Origin: Candidatus Tectimicrobiota bacterium
Lineage (GTDB): Bacteria > UBA8248 > JACPRG01
Assembly: GCA_016190025.1 (NCBI GenBank)
Contig: JACPRG010000017.1
Location: forward strand, 1 to 64,000
Length of the DNA stretch: 64,000 nt
Direction: 5' to 3'
The position numbers and the translations under genes are program-made. Positions 1 through 8,112 of this stretch are shown here, one piece after another; within the stretch, counting starts at the first letter, position 1; every line of letters starts with the position of its first letter. The notes under the pieces are model-generated. The model was not told the origin of the DNA. It worked only from the letters and a program-made list of their open reading frames with translations, and made no database searches.

Positions 1-510
1 CTCATCGGGGGGCCCGAGGGCAGCGTCTGCGGCAACGCCATCGCGCCCGGGGAGGTCTTCCTCCAGGGGGTCACCCTCACGCGGGACTCGGAGAGCAATG
101 CGGAGTTCCGGTCCCAGGTGTACAGCGGGTACCCCGGCACCGTCCGGATCGGAGAGCAGGTGGGCGCCCTGCCGGGCAACCGGAACGGATGGCAGGACGG
201 GATGACGGGCCGGCTGGCCGAGGGGCGCAACGAGATGATCCTCGCCGTCGTCCGCCCCAGCCAGGGGGGGGCCACCCCGGCGGACCATCACCCCTTCGAC
301 CATCACGCCGATGACAACTCCGTGGGCAATGCGCTCACGATGGAGATCCACGACTTCCTCAAGGTCCGGGTCCACCAGTTCGCCCCGGCGGGGAACACCG
401 ACAGCCTGACGTTCGAGATCATCCAGGGGGTGGCCTCTTCGGGTTCCCCGGCCCTCTCGGGCCAGGGCCTGGGCATCAATTCGGTCGTGAAGGTGCAGCT
501 CGTCGAATAG
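1..510 (+). CDS. C-terminal part of an unrecognised protein upstream of the Tad pilus genes
   Basis: The frame is open from the first base to the TAG at 508-510, so about 169 residues are visible and the start lies outside the window. The fragment has no clear transmembrane segment or catalytic motif. It contains a His/Asp-rich stretch (DHHPFDHHADDN) that could be a metal-binding or flexible linker, followed by a beta-strand-like C-terminus ending VVKVQLVE. It lies 34 bases before cpaE on the same strand, so it may be a Tad-locus product such as a TadE/TadG-like pseudopilin-associated protein. That assignment rests only on position; the sequence itself does not identify the family. Confidence 0.6.
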   Translation, partial: LIGGPEGSVCGNAIAPGEVFLQGVTLTRDSESNAEFRSQVYSGYPGTVRIGEQVGALPGNRNGWQDGMTGRLAEGRNEMILAVVRPSQGGATPADHHPFDHHADDNSVGNALTMEIHDFLKVRVHQFAPAGNTDSLTFEIIQGVASSGSPALSGQGLGINSVVKVQLVE

Positions 511-544
511 GACGGCGCGTCCAGCGGAACTTTGCGAGGAAGCC

Positions 545-1726
545 ATGCGCGACATCGAACAGGATCAGCCCCTGGAAGCCCTGGCGGTCGACCCGGCGGA
601 AAAAATCTTCGAGGAAGTGGAGGCCCTCCTCCGGGGCCTGGAGGGGTGGGAATACCGGGGCGGCGCGCCGGGGTGGGGCGCCGGGGTGGCGGCGGCCCGG
701 GAGCGGCCGGCGGCGGCCGTGTTCGTGAGTCTGGACGCCGGCCTGGAGGAGGCGCTGGCGGCCGCGGCGGAGATCTCCTCCCTTTCGCCCCAGTCGGTTC
801 TCCTGGCCGTGAGCGGGCGGGACGGGGGGGACTGGCTGGTCCGGGGCGTGCGGTCCGGATTCCGGGACTTCCTGCGATTCCCCCTCGATCGCGACGAGGT
901 CCTCGCCGCCCTTTCCCGGATTGAGCTGGCCAGAGGGCGCGCCCGGCGGGGCCGGGTCTTCACCCTCTTCAGCCCGAAGGGGGGAAGCGGCCTCACCACC
1001 CTGACGGTCAACCTGGGGATCTTCCTGGCCAAGGAGTTCAAAAAGAAGGTCGGCCTGATCGACCTGGACCTGGAGTTCGGGGACATCCCCTTTTTCCTGA
1101 ACCTCTCTCCCGCCACGACCCTCGAGGACCTCGCCGACGGGGCTCCGCTTCTGACCCGGAAGAGGCTCAAGGAGGCGCTCGTCCCCCACGTGTCCGGCGT
1201 GGAAGTCCTGGCCGCCCCTCGGGAGATCCAACAGGCGGAGAGGGTCTCCGAAGAGGGGATCCGCCAGGTCATCCGGGAGATGCAGGAGGAGTTCGATTTC
1301 GTCCTCATCAACACCGCCAGCTCGCTCTCGCCCGTCACGCTGAGGGCGCTTGATTCCTCCGACGTGATCCTCCTGCTCACGCTGCCCCACCTGGCCGCCA
1401 TCGCCCACGCCAAGCGCACGCTCGACGTCTTCAAGACACTGGGCTACGAGCGGCGGGTGCGCCTGGTGATCAACCGGCTGAGCCCCGAGGACGACGTCTC
1501 CGCCGCAGATGTGGAGAGGACGCTGGGGCTGCCGGTCCTGATGACCCTTCCCTCCGACTACCGCCAGGTCATGCCCGCCATGAACCGGGGGCTCTCCCTG
1601 TGGGAATACGCGCCGCGCTCGCCGGTCACCCGGGCCATTTTCGCCCTCGCGCAGGGGCTGGCGGGCGTGGACGGGGAACGGAAGGCGCGCGGGCCGAGGA
1701 AAAGGGCCTTCCTCGGGCTTCTTTGA
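545..1726 (+). CDS. cpaE: CpaE/TadZ-like pilus localisation ATPase
   Basis: This is a 393-residue MinD/ParA-superfamily protein. The N-terminal ~130 residues look like the degenerate receiver-type domain of TadZ/CpaE. Next comes a deviant Walker A (SPKGGSGLTTL, about residue 143), a switch-like DLDLEFGDIPFF segment and a FVLINTASSL Walker B-like strand. TadZ/CpaE proteins place the Tad secretion machine at the cell pole or assembly site. The start ATG follows GAGGAAG. The gene is the first recognisable member of a tight cpaE-cpaF-tadB-tadC run, with 24 bases to cpaF. Family assignment is secure from domain content plus context; the localisation role is inferred from the family. Confidence 0.9.
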   Translation: MRDIEQDQPLEALAVDPAEKIFEEVEALLRGLEGWEYRGGAPGWGAGVAAARERPAAAVFVSLDAGLEEALAAAAEISSLSPQSVLLAVSGRDGGDWLVRGVRSGFRDFLRFPLDRDEVLAALSRIELARGRARRGRVFTLFSPKGGSGLTTLTVNLGIFLAKEFKKKVGLIDLDLEFGDIPFFLNLSPATTLEDLADGAPLLTRKRLKEALVPHVSGVEVLAAPREIQQAERVSEEGIRQVIREMQEEFDFVLINTASSLSPVTLRALDSSDVILLLTLPHLAAIAHAKRTLDVFKTLGYERRVRLVINRLSPEDDVSAADVERTLGLPVLMTLPSDYRQVMPAMNRGLSLWEYAPRSPVTRAIFALAQGLAGVDGERKARGPRKRAFLGLL

Positions 1727-1750
1727 GCCCGGCCTGGCCGGGAGGAACGC

Positions 1751-3103
1751 ATGGGACTCGCGGAACGGCTTCAAAAGGCAAACGGTGAGAGCCCGTCTCC
1801 GGCGGCGGTCCTTCCGCAGGGGCTGCGGAGGGAGGATGGGGCTCTCTTCGAGCTGAAGTCCCGGGTGCACCGTCTCCTGATCCAGCGCCTGGACTTCTCC
1901 AGGCTGTCCTCCGTGGACCGGGGGGAGCTGGAGGGGGGGTTCCGCCTCGAGATCGCCAAGTTGCTGCGCGACCTGAAGCCCGGAATGAGCCGGGGGGAAG
2001 AGGAGCGGCTGACCGGCGAGGTCCTCAACGAGATCTTCGGCCTGGGCCCCATCGAGCCTCTCCTACACGACCCGACCGTGGAGGAGATCATGGTCAACGG
2101 CTCCAGGCGGGTCTTCTGCGCCCGGTTCGGGAAGATCTTCCTCACCGATACGATTTTCAAGGACGACGCCCACCTGCTTCAGATCATCGAGCGAATCGTC
2201 TCTTCGATGGGCCGGCGGATCGACGAGTCCTCCCCCATGGTGGACGCGCGCCTGTCCGACGGGTCCCGCGTGAACGCCATCATCCCCCCGCTGGCCTTGA
2301 ACGGGCCCTGCCTGACCATCCGGCGGTTCCCCGCCGAGCGGCTGACCGTGGACCGCCTCATCGCCTTCGGCAGCCTGACCCCGCACATGGCCGGCCTCCT
2401 GAAGGCGTGCGTCCAGGCGCGCCTCAACCTGCTGGTCTCCGGGGGGACGGGCGCGGGCAAAACGACGCTGCTCAACGTCCTCTCGGGCTTCATCCCCGCC
2501 GATGAGCGGATCCTCACCATCGAGGACGCGGCCGAGCTCCAGCTCCAGCAGTCCCACGTGGTGCGCCTGGAGACCCGGCCTCCCAATGTGGAGGACAAGG
2601 GGGCCGTCACGACGCGGGACCTGGTCCGAAACGCCCTGCGGATGCGGCCGGACCGCATCGTGGTGGGAGAGGTCCGCGGCGAGGAGGCCCTGGATATGCT
2701 TCAGGCGATGAACACGGGCCACGACGGGTCCATCTCGACCATTCACGCCAACTCCCCCCGCGACGCGCTGAGCCGCCTGGAGGTGATGATCGCCATGGCG
2801 GGAGTCGATGTGCCGCTGCGGGCGCTGCGTCAGCAGGTCGCCTCCGCCCTGGACGTCGTCGTTCAGATCACCCGGCTGAGGGACGGCAGCCGGAAGATCA
2901 CGGCTATCAGCGAAGTCACGGGGATGGAGGGGGACATGGTCACCATGCAGGACATCTTCGTCTTCCGGGAAGAGGGAAGGATGCCCGACGGGCGGGTCCG
3001 GGGCCGGCACCAGCCCACGGGCATCCGTCCCCACTTCTTCCACCGGTTCCAGGAGCTCGGGGTCGAGGTGGACGAGCACAACCTCTTTTGGCAGGGGGCT
3101 TGA
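1751..3103 (+). CDS. cpaF: CpaF/TadA secretion ATPase of the Tad pilus
   Basis: This 450-residue protein is the hexameric type II/IV secretion ATPase that powers Flp pilus assembly. The N-terminal domain has the typical [20 protein letters not shown] motif. The motor domain carries Walker A ([13 protein letters not shown], about residue 236), the IEDAAELQL Asp-box region, Walker B-type [17 protein letters not shown] and the His-box [17 protein letters not shown]. The length matches the family. The start follows GGGAGGAACGC. The ~60 C-terminal residues (from about 395) are less conserved in appearance. tadB starts 6 bases after the stop, so the genes are co-transcribed and probably translationally coupled. 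Confidence 0.96.
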   Translation: MGLAERLQKANGESPSPAAVLPQGLRREDGALFELKSRVHRLLIQRLDFSRLSSVDRGELEGGFRLEIAKLLRDLKPGMSRGEEERLTGEVLNEIFGLGPIEPLLHDPTVEEIMVNGSRRVFCARFGKIFLTDTIFKDDAHLLQIIERIVSSMGRRIDESSPMVDARLSDGSRVNAIIPPLALNGPCLTIRRFPAERLTVDRLIAFGSLTPHMAGLLKACVQARLNLLVSGGTGAGKTTLLNVLSGFIPADERILTIEDAAELQLQQSHVVRLETRPPNVEDKGAVTTRDLVRNALRMRPDRIVVGEVRGEEALDMLQAMNTGHDGSISTIHANSPRDALSRLEVMIAMAGVDVPLRALRQQVASALDVVVQITRLRDGSRKITAISEVTGMEGDMVTMQDIFVFREEGRMPDGRVRGRHQPTGIRPHFFHRFQELGVEVDEHNLFWQGA

Positions 3104-3109
3104 GGTCCC

Positions 3110-4093
3110 ATGACCGTCTCCCTCACCCTTTTCGCCGTCTTCGCCTTTGCGACCCTTTCGGTCGTGGGCGCGCTCTTTCTTTTCTCCGCCCGCGATGGGG
3201 AGAAAGACCCCCTGCTGAAGGCCCGCCTCGAGCGTCTTGCGGCGTCCGGCCGGACGCCGGGCGGCCAGGGCCGCGGGCCGGAATCCGTTTTCCGAGACGA
3301 TTTCCTGCAAGGGAGCCCGCTCGTGCGGCTTTTGCGCCTGGGCCTGCCCGGCCTTTCGGACCTCGGCGCCCGGCTGGAGCGGGCGGGGATGACCGTCGCC
3401 CCCGGCCGGTTTCTCCGGCTGTGGGTTTTGCTTTTCCTTCTCGGCGCTCTCGGGGGCTGGGTTTTTCTCTCCGATCTTCCCGGTTTCCTGCTGGGGGCGT
3501 CCCTCGGCGGACTGGCGCCCCACCTGGTCCTGAAGGAGAAGACGCGGCGGCGAATGAAGGCCTTCGAAAAGCAGTTTCCCGAAGCCCTTCGCCTTCTGGC
3601 CACCTCCCTCCGGGCCGGACACGCCTTGACGTACGGCATTCGGATGCTGGCCGAGGAGCTTCCCGCCCCCGCCGGCGAGGAATTCCGGAAGGTTTCCGAG
3701 GAGAACGGCCTCGGGCTGCGGATCGAGGATGCGCTTGTGAACATGCGGCGGCGCATCGAGAACCCGGACCTTCCGTTTTTCGTCACGGCCGTCGTGATCC
3801 AGCGGGAGACCGGAGGCAACCTGGCCGAGCTGCTTCAGCTCCTGGACGCCCTCGTCCGCGGGCGGTTCAAGATCCGCGGACAGGTCAAGGCCCTCACGGC
3901 CCCGGGCCGTTTGTCCGGGATCCTCCTCGGCCTCCTCCCCATCGGGCTGGGCGGGGCCTTCACCTTTATCAACCCGGGCTACATGGCGCCCCTGTGGGGG
4001 ACCTCTATGGGACGGTCGATGGTCCTCGGGGCGTTTTTGCTGCAGGGATTGGGGTATCTCGTGATCCGGCGGATCGTGAACATCCGGCTCTGA
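3110..4093 (+). CDS. tadB: TadB-like inner-membrane pilus assembly protein
   Basis: This is a 327-residue type II secretion F-domain protein. It has a hydrophobic N-terminus, paired membrane segments near residues 104-150, the cytosolic F domain (FPEALRLLATSLRAGHALTYGIRMLA) and C-terminal membrane segments ending in RRIVNIRL. The motif VIQRETGGNLAELLQLLD is typical of TadB/GspF. TadB and TadC form the membrane platform on which the CpaF ATPase acts. It lies between cpaF and tadC with gaps of 6 and 19 bases. It is called TadB rather than TadC from gene order and from the long segment between the first and second membrane regions. Confidence 0.9.
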   Translation: MTVSLTLFAVFAFATLSVVGALFLFSARDGEKDPLLKARLERLAASGRTPGGQGRGPESVFRDDFLQGSPLVRLLRLGLPGLSDLGARLERAGMTVAPGRFLRLWVLLFLLGALGGWVFLSDLPGFLLGASLGGLAPHLVLKEKTRRRMKAFEKQFPEALRLLATSLRAGHALTYGIRMLAEELPAPAGEEFRKVSEENGLGLRIEDALVNMRRRIENPDLPFFVTAVVIQRETGGNLAELLQLLDALVRGRFKIRGQVKALTAPGRLSGILLGLLPIGLGGAFTFINPGYMAPLWGTSMGRSMVLGAFLLQGLGYLVIRRIVNIRL

Positions 4094-4112
4094 GGCCGAT
4101 CCGGAGGAAACC

Positions 4113-5045
4113 ATGCCGGTTTGGATCCAGGGACTGTTCTTCCTGAGCGGCTTTCTCGTGGTGCTCGGGCTCGTGGGGGCCTTCTCGGCCCCTCCCGGTT
4201 TCGTGGAGAGCCGGCTGGCCCAGATCGCGGGGCAGGTCGCGCCCAAGGCCGCCAGGCCGGGGAGCTCGGCCGTCACCCGCAGCGCGCTGCGGCGGCTCTT
4301 CCGGACCCTTTCCCTCGGGGTCCTGAAGTCCCGCCTCATTCGCAAGTCGAACCCGCGGGCGAGACAGCGGCTGGTGAGGGCGGGCTTTCACGCGCCGGAG
4401 GCGGCCCACATCTTTCTCGGGGCGCGCCTGACGTCGGGCCTGGCTTTCTTCGTCCTGTATCACGTCCTTTCTCTTCTGAGCGGGGCGCCGACCGGCGGGT
4501 CCTGGCTCTTTTCCCTCCTCTCCGCCGCCTTGGGGCTTCTCCTCCCCGGCCTGTGGCTGAGCCGGAGGGCGCGGGCCCGGAAGGCGGCTGTCCACCGCTC
4601 GCTGCCGGATTTTCTGGACCTCCTCACCATCTGCGTGGAGGCTGGACAGGGGATCGACCAGGCCCTGGACCGGGTGAGCCGGGAGATCCTGACGTCCCAC
4701 CCGGTCCTGGGCCGGGAGCTCCATATCCTGGGCCTCGAGTCGAAGACCGGAAAGTCGCGGGCGGAGGCCCTCCAAAACCTGCATGAGCGCGTGCAGGTCG
4801 AGGACCTCAAGTCCTTTTCGGCCATGCTGCTCTACGCGGAGCGCTATGGTGTCAGCATCGCGGACTCGCTGCGGGTCTTCTCGGAAACTCTCCGCACGTC
4901 CCGCCGCCAGGCCGCCGAAGAGAAGGCCGCCAAGACGAGCATCAAGATCTCGGTCCCGCTGGTCCTGTTCATCTTTCCCGCCTTGATGCTGATCATCCTG
5001 GGGCCGGCGGCCCTTCAATTTCTCAAAGGGGCGCTTGGGCCATGA
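4113..5045 (+). CDS. tadC: TadC-like inner-membrane pilus assembly protein
   Basis: This 310-residue type II secretion F-domain protein is the usual partner of TadB. It has an N-terminal membrane anchor, a membrane pair around residues 105-150, the F domain (LPDFLDLLTICVEAGQGIDQALDRV) and a C-terminal hydrophobic helix (VPLVLFIFPALMLIILG). ATG follows CGGAGGAAA. Its stop overlaps the start of the DUF192 fusion gene (ATGA at 5042-5045), so the Tad operon continues into that gene. Tad genes for pilin, prepilin peptidase and secretin are not in the window and would be expected upstream. Confidence 0.9.
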   Translation: MPVWIQGLFFLSGFLVVLGLVGAFSAPPGFVESRLAQIAGQVAPKAARPGSSAVTRSALRRLFRTLSLGVLKSRLIRKSNPRARQRLVRAGFHAPEAAHIFLGARLTSGLAFFVLYHVLSLLSGAPTGGSWLFSLLSAALGLLLPGLWLSRRARARKAAVHRSLPDFLDLLTICVEAGQGIDQALDRVSREILTSHPVLGRELHILGLESKTGKSRAEALQNLHERVQVEDLKSFSAMLLYAERYGVSIADSLRVFSETLRTSRRQAAEEKAAKTSIKISVPLVLFIFPALMLIILGPAALQFLKGALGP

Positions 5046-6022
5046 GGGTCTTGGAGGAAGGCGCGGTCAACGCGTCCAACGGAATGAGGCTGGCCGGCCG
5101 GGTCCGCCTGGCGGAGACCCCCCGCGAGAGGATGCGGGGTCTCCTCGGGCGGCCCTCCCTCCCCGCCGGAGAGGGGCTTTTGCTCGATCCCTGCCGCGCC
5201 GTTCACACGGTGGGGATGCGGTTTCCCATCGACGTCTTGTTTCTCGACCGGTCCGGACGGGTCGTGCGGGCCGCGGGGCGGATCCGGCCGCACCGCCCCC
5301 TGCTCGTCGCCCCGCGGGCCCGGCGCGTCTTGGAGCTTCCGGCGGGGACCCTGGAATCCACCGGTACGAAAGAGGGGGACCGGATCCGGTTCAAGACCAG
5401 GGAGGAAGGCGACGGGGCCGGACGCATCCGGCGACGGCTTGGGAACCTCTCGCTGGGGCTCCTCTTCGGAGTCTTGGCGGGCGTGAACCTGACCCACCTC
5501 TTCTCGGTCCCGACGGTGGGCGGCGCGGCCCTGTTCCTGATCAACGGCCTCTCGGCCCTGCTCTTTTGCATCCGGAAAAAGGCCGGCCGGGTCACGCGGC
5601 GGTGGACGGACTGGGGTCTTACCCTTGCCACGCTGATCATGCCTTGGGGCCTGCGGACGGTGGGCGACGCGCCGGGACCTCTCACCCTTTTGGGAAGCGT
5701 CATCCAGGCCGCGGGGCTGCTGGTCGTCCTCTGCGCCCTCTTCCACCTGAGCCGCAGCTTCGGGCTCGCCCCGGCGAACCGGGGCCTGGTGGATCGGGGG
5801 CCTTACAGGTGGATCCGGCACCCCATGTACGCGGGCGAGCTTCTCTGCTTTCTCGGCTTCGCGCTGGCGAACCCCACGGTCTGGAACGAAGCCCTGCTGT
5901 TCGCCCTGCTCGTCGGCCTGCCCCTTCGCGCGCTGGCGGAGGAGCGGCTCCTCCTCAACGATGGCCAATACCGGGCCTATGCGGACCGGGTGCCGTGGAG
6001 GTTTCTTCCCGCTGTTCTGTAG
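5042..6022 (+). CDS. DUF192 domain fused to an isoprenylcysteine-carboxylmethyltransferase-like membrane domain
   Basis: The 326-residue protein has two parts. Residues ~10-118 are a DUF192 domain (PRERMRGLLGR; LLLDPCRAVHTVGMRFPIDVL; VLELPAGT). After a short linker, several hydrophobic segments lead to the ICMT/phospholipid-methyltransferase core GPYRWIRHPMYAGE near residue 250 and the terminal EERLLLNDGQYRAYADRVP block. DUF192 proteins are usually small stand-alone periplasmic or cytosolic proteins of unknown function, often near Tad or secretion genes. The methyltransferase fold binds S-adenosylmethionine and modifies membrane-embedded substrates. The ATGA overlap with tadC ties it to pilus assembly, so modification of a pilus or envelope component is possible, but no substrate can be read from the sequence. 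Confidence 0.85.
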   Translation: MRVLEEGAVNASNGMRLAGRVRLAETPRERMRGLLGRPSLPAGEGLLLDPCRAVHTVGMRFPIDVLFLDRSGRVVRAAGRIRPHRPLLVAPRARRVLELPAGTLESTGTKEGDRIRFKTREEGDGAGRIRRRLGNLSLGLLFGVLAGVNLTHLFSVPTVGGAALFLINGLSALLFCIRKKAGRVTRRWTDWGLTLATLIMPWGLRTVGDAPGPLTLLGSVIQAAGLLVVLCALFHLSRSFGLAPANRGLVDRGPYRWIRHPMYAGELLCFLGFALANPTVWNEALLFALLVGLPLRALAEERLLLNDGQYRAYADRVPWRFLPAVL

Positions 6023-6037
6023 GAAAGGTGCCGAGCG

Positions 6038-6901
6038 ATGAAGAGAAGAAGTGCGCTGTTTGTCCTGGTGGTGGGTCTGGCCGTCTCCGGCTGCGCGGGG
6101 TATTCGGAGAGGGTCGCGCTGGCTCCGCCCGACGGGGCGGAACAGATCAGCGTCGGACGCGACACCGAGTACGGGGCCTATCTGCTGGCGCGGGAACGTC
6201 TGAACCTCCTCCAACCGGGGATGAGCCGGGGCACCTTCCTGCGCGTCATGCAGCTTCGCCGCCTGCCGTCCGAAGGGTGGTACACGGCGTTTTCGGGCGG
6301 GGACGGCTGGCTGGTCGAGCTCAGCCGGAAAAATCAGGTGGGAGAGGACCTGGTGGAGGAATACTCGTTCGGCTATCGCGAGGGGCGCCGGGTCGTCGAG
6401 CGCAGCCTGGTCGTCTTGAGGAACGGCCGGGTCGCCTCCGTTCACGAGTTTCCTTCCTCGTTGGACGCCTTCCCGCCCCATGCGGTTTCCGAGATCGCCG
6501 GAGCCGCCTCCAGGCAGGAGGAAAACCGCTTGATCCAGACCTGGATCCGGAAAACCCATCTCACCCGGGCGGCCTTCGCGCGGGCGCACGGGGTGCTGAA
6601 AAGGGCCCGCGCCGGGATGACCGCCGGGGAGCTGCGCGCTCTTCTCGGAGGGTACTTCTACCGGTTCCGGCACGGCTACGTGTATTTTTCCGACGGGTTC
6701 CTCTGGGGGCCGCAGTTCCAGACCGTTGAGACCCCTTCGGGGGGACTGGCCCTGATGCCCTTCGGCTACTTTGACGGGGCAAAGGATGTGCCGCGGGTCT
6801 TCATCAAGATCACCGACGGCGTCATCACGGAGATCATCGAAAATCCGCGGGAGAGCCAAAAGGACGTGAGAGGGGTTCCCTCGAAACAGCTCCGCACGTG
6901 A
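6038..6901 (+). CDS. Predicted lipoprotein of unknown function
   Basis: This 287-residue protein begins with a clear lipoprotein signal peptide: a basic MKRR, a hydrophobic stretch and a lipobox VSGC with Cys about residue 20. The mature part has two segments that resemble each other (LQPGMSRGTFLRVMQLRR and RARAGMTAGELRALLGGYFYRFRHG), like the helix-strand pattern of SmpA/OmlA-type BamE folds. The resemblance is weak and the fold is only a suggestion. It is 15 bases after the DUF192 fusion gene and probably the last gene of the Tad transcription unit. Its 3' end abuts the transposase remnant, which may have trimmed or replaced downstream genes. Confidence 0.8.
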   Translation: MKRRSALFVLVVGLAVSGCAGYSERVALAPPDGAEQISVGRDTEYGAYLLARERLNLLQPGMSRGTFLRVMQLRRLPSEGWYTAFSGGDGWLVELSRKNQVGEDLVEEYSFGYREGRRVVERSLVVLRNGRVASVHEFPSSLDAFPPHAVSEIAGAASRQEENRLIQTWIRKTHLTRAAFARAHGVLKRARAGMTAGELRALLGGYFYRFRHGYVYFSDGFLWGPQFQTVETPSGGLALMPFGYFDGAKDVPRVFIKITDGVITEIIENPRESQKDVRGVPSKQLRT

Positions 6902-7108
6902 AGACGCCTCCGGCCCCGTCCCCAGCACCACCTGCGTCCCCTCGGGCAAGCGGCACCTCCCCTTCAAGAGCCCGAGTCCCTGGGGCGTGGTGGGGACCTT
7001 GAGGTCCGTGGCCCCTCACTTGACCGTCGCCATCCTGCACCACAAACACACACCTTGAGGTCTGTGACCTTTCTTGCCGTGGGCGTCCAAACCGACGTAA
7101 AGTTCCAT
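6902..7108 (-). pseudogene. N-terminal remnant of an IS110-type (DEDD) transposase, broken by short palindromes
   Basis: Reading the minus strand from the ATG at 7108 gives MELYVGLDAHGKK, the typical IS110 N-terminus with the first catalytic Asp. After a palindromic insertion the reading shifts frame to VFVVQDGDGQV. After a second insertion it shifts again to VPTTPQGLGLLKGR and TQVVLGTGPEA. A possible ribosome site (AGGAGG) lies upstream of the ATG within another palindrome copy. Only about 60-70 codons of a normally 300-400 residue transposase remain, and the rest of the element is absent where the lipoprotein gene ends. It cannot make an active transposase. Confidence 0.7.
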
Positions 7109-7177
7109 TGGGCTGTCCTCTTGAGGTCTGTGGCCTCCTTGCATCTTGGAGTGCCCCCAAGAGGTCACAGACCTCAA
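6999..7177. repeat. Cluster of four short palindromic repeats, GAGGTC-nnn-GACCTC type
   Basis: Four copies of a ~15-17 base near-palindrome occur at 6999-7013, 7055-7069, 7121-7135 and 7161-7177. Each reads TTGAGGTC(T/C)GTG(A/G)CC or its complement. The best copy, at 7161, is the perfect GAGGTC-ACA-GACCTC. Two copies interrupt the transposase remnant and shift its frame, so they look inserted. Spacing is irregular (56, 66 and 40 bases), which argues against CRISPR. A fifth copy is at 34089-34105. Confidence 0.75.
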
Positions 7178-7252
7178 AGGTGACCCCGTGGTCTGGCGCA
7201 GACGCTACTACGCCTCGCAGGGGGACGGTCCATCTTCATTGATACGATCTGA

Positions 7253-7280
7253 GTCGGGGCGCAGCATGCTGCGCCCCGAC
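7253..7280. repeat. Perfect 28-bp palindrome
   Basis: The sequence reads GTCGGGGCGCAGCA followed by its exact reverse complement, with no loop. It shares the frame GT-n-GGGGCGCA...TGCGCCCC-n-AC with the palindrome at 7326-7353. This resembles REP-like GGGGCG...CGCCCC elements dispersed in many bacterial genomes. It lies in non-coding DNA. Confidence 0.85.
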
Positions 7281-7325
7281 AGCCGAGCGGAGATCGGGGC
7301 GGAACCTCGTGACGCGATTTCCGCT

Positions 7326-7353
7326 GTAGGGGCGCATGGCCATGCGCCCCTAC
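7326..7353. repeat. Second perfect 28-bp palindrome of the same family
   Basis: The sequence reads GTAGGGGCGCATGG followed by its exact reverse complement. It lies 45 bases after the first copy and differs from it only at the third and the central positions, so both are likely members of one dispersed family. As RNA it would form a very stable hairpin. Confidence 0.85.
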
Positions 7354-7471
7354 GTCGCGGCTGCTCCGGAGGAAGCGAGCGGCAGATCAACAAACTGACC
7401 CATTACCGAAGACTGTGTCGCCGGGAATGTCGAGCGACAATCCCTCGCCCGATCTCGCCAGGAGGAGAAGA

Positions 7472-7846
7472 ATGAAAAAAGCGATATTCGCAATGGCCCT
7501 CGTTTCAATCCTCGCATTGGATCTGGGTTCACAGGCGGAGAGCAAAGATGTGAGCCTTGTCACCTGCATTGTCGGCATGGCGCATCAACTGGACGCCGGC
7601 GGAAAAGCGTCATTCAGGATTGTGGTGCGGGACGGGTCTCGCCTCAGGCATTTTTCCGTCCAGTCCAGCAGGCTGAGGATGGCCGAGTATTCGGAGATTT
7701 TGACGCCCGCTCAATTGGCCGCGTGGCGGACAATGCTGGAGCAATTCCGCGCCGCCGCGGTCGCGAAAGTGAAGGTCCAGTTCGTTTATGACGACTCGTC
7801 AGGATGGGTCACATTCTTCGGCATCCAGTTTGGTACACCCTGCTGA
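7472..7846 (+). CDS. Small exported protein of unknown function
   Basis: This 124-residue protein has a typical signal peptide (MKKAIFAMALVSILALDLGSQAES) and begins at the ATG directly after GGAGGAGAAGA, which decides the start over an earlier in-frame ATG. The mature ~100 residues show alternating strands and helices (SLVTCIVGMAHQLD; LTPAQLAAWRTMLEQFR; VKVQFVYDDSSGWVTFFGIQF) and two Cys, one near the new N-terminus and one as the last residue. I do not recognise the family. Its codon usage is less GC-rich than the neighbouring genes and it sits just beyond mobile-element debris, so it may be acquired. Confidence 0.7.
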   Translation: MKKAIFAMALVSILALDLGSQAESKDVSLVTCIVGMAHQLDAGGKASFRIVVRDGSRLRHFSVQSSRLRMAEYSEILTPAQLAAWRTMLEQFRAAAVAKVKVQFVYDDSSGWVTFFGIQFGTPC

Positions 7847-7945
7847 AGAGGCGGAGGTTTCAGCGCGAGCGACCAGCGGGCGAATTCGGGCGCTGGAAGG
7901 AGCAGGCCATTTTTCGAGACAATTCATTTCCCCTGTGATGGTGAA

Positions 7946-7976
7946 TCCATTGTAAGATTGGAGTGTAGACAATGGA
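7946..7976. promoter_or_regulatory. Inverted repeat, possible operator upstream of the binding-protein/UbiD genes
   Basis: Perfect 8-base arms TCCATTGT (7946-7953) and ACAATGGA (7969-7976) are separated by 15 bases, 136 bases before the binding-protein start codon. The geometry suits a dimeric regulator site, but a hairpin is also possible. No regulator gene is present nearby. Confidence 0.35.
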
Positions 7977-8112
7977 GCCTTGTCGGGCTCCATCTCCCGG
8001 CTGACGGATGTTCCTCGGAGATTCCATCGGGTGCCGCGCGAATTGCCCGGAGCGAGAGGCGGGCAGTGTGCCGGCGGATGTGCCGGCAAAGACGTTGTGA
8101 GGAGGGCTTGCC

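Larger units (their letters stand above)
6902..7471. other. 570-base gene-free region of mobile-element debris
   Basis: Apart from the transposase remnant, the four GAGGTC palindromes and the two 28-bp palindromes listed separately, I see no gene here. The local composition is visibly lower in GC than the flanking genes, which fits acquired and decaying DNA. No intrinsic terminator for the upstream operon is evident, although the 28-bp palindromes could act as transcription barriers. Confidence 0.6.

Noticed and set aside
6999..7177. The four regularly appearing repeats as a CRISPR array
   Set aside because: The repeats are only 15-17 bases and palindromic, the spacing is irregular, the intervening DNA encodes transposase segments, and no cas genes are present.
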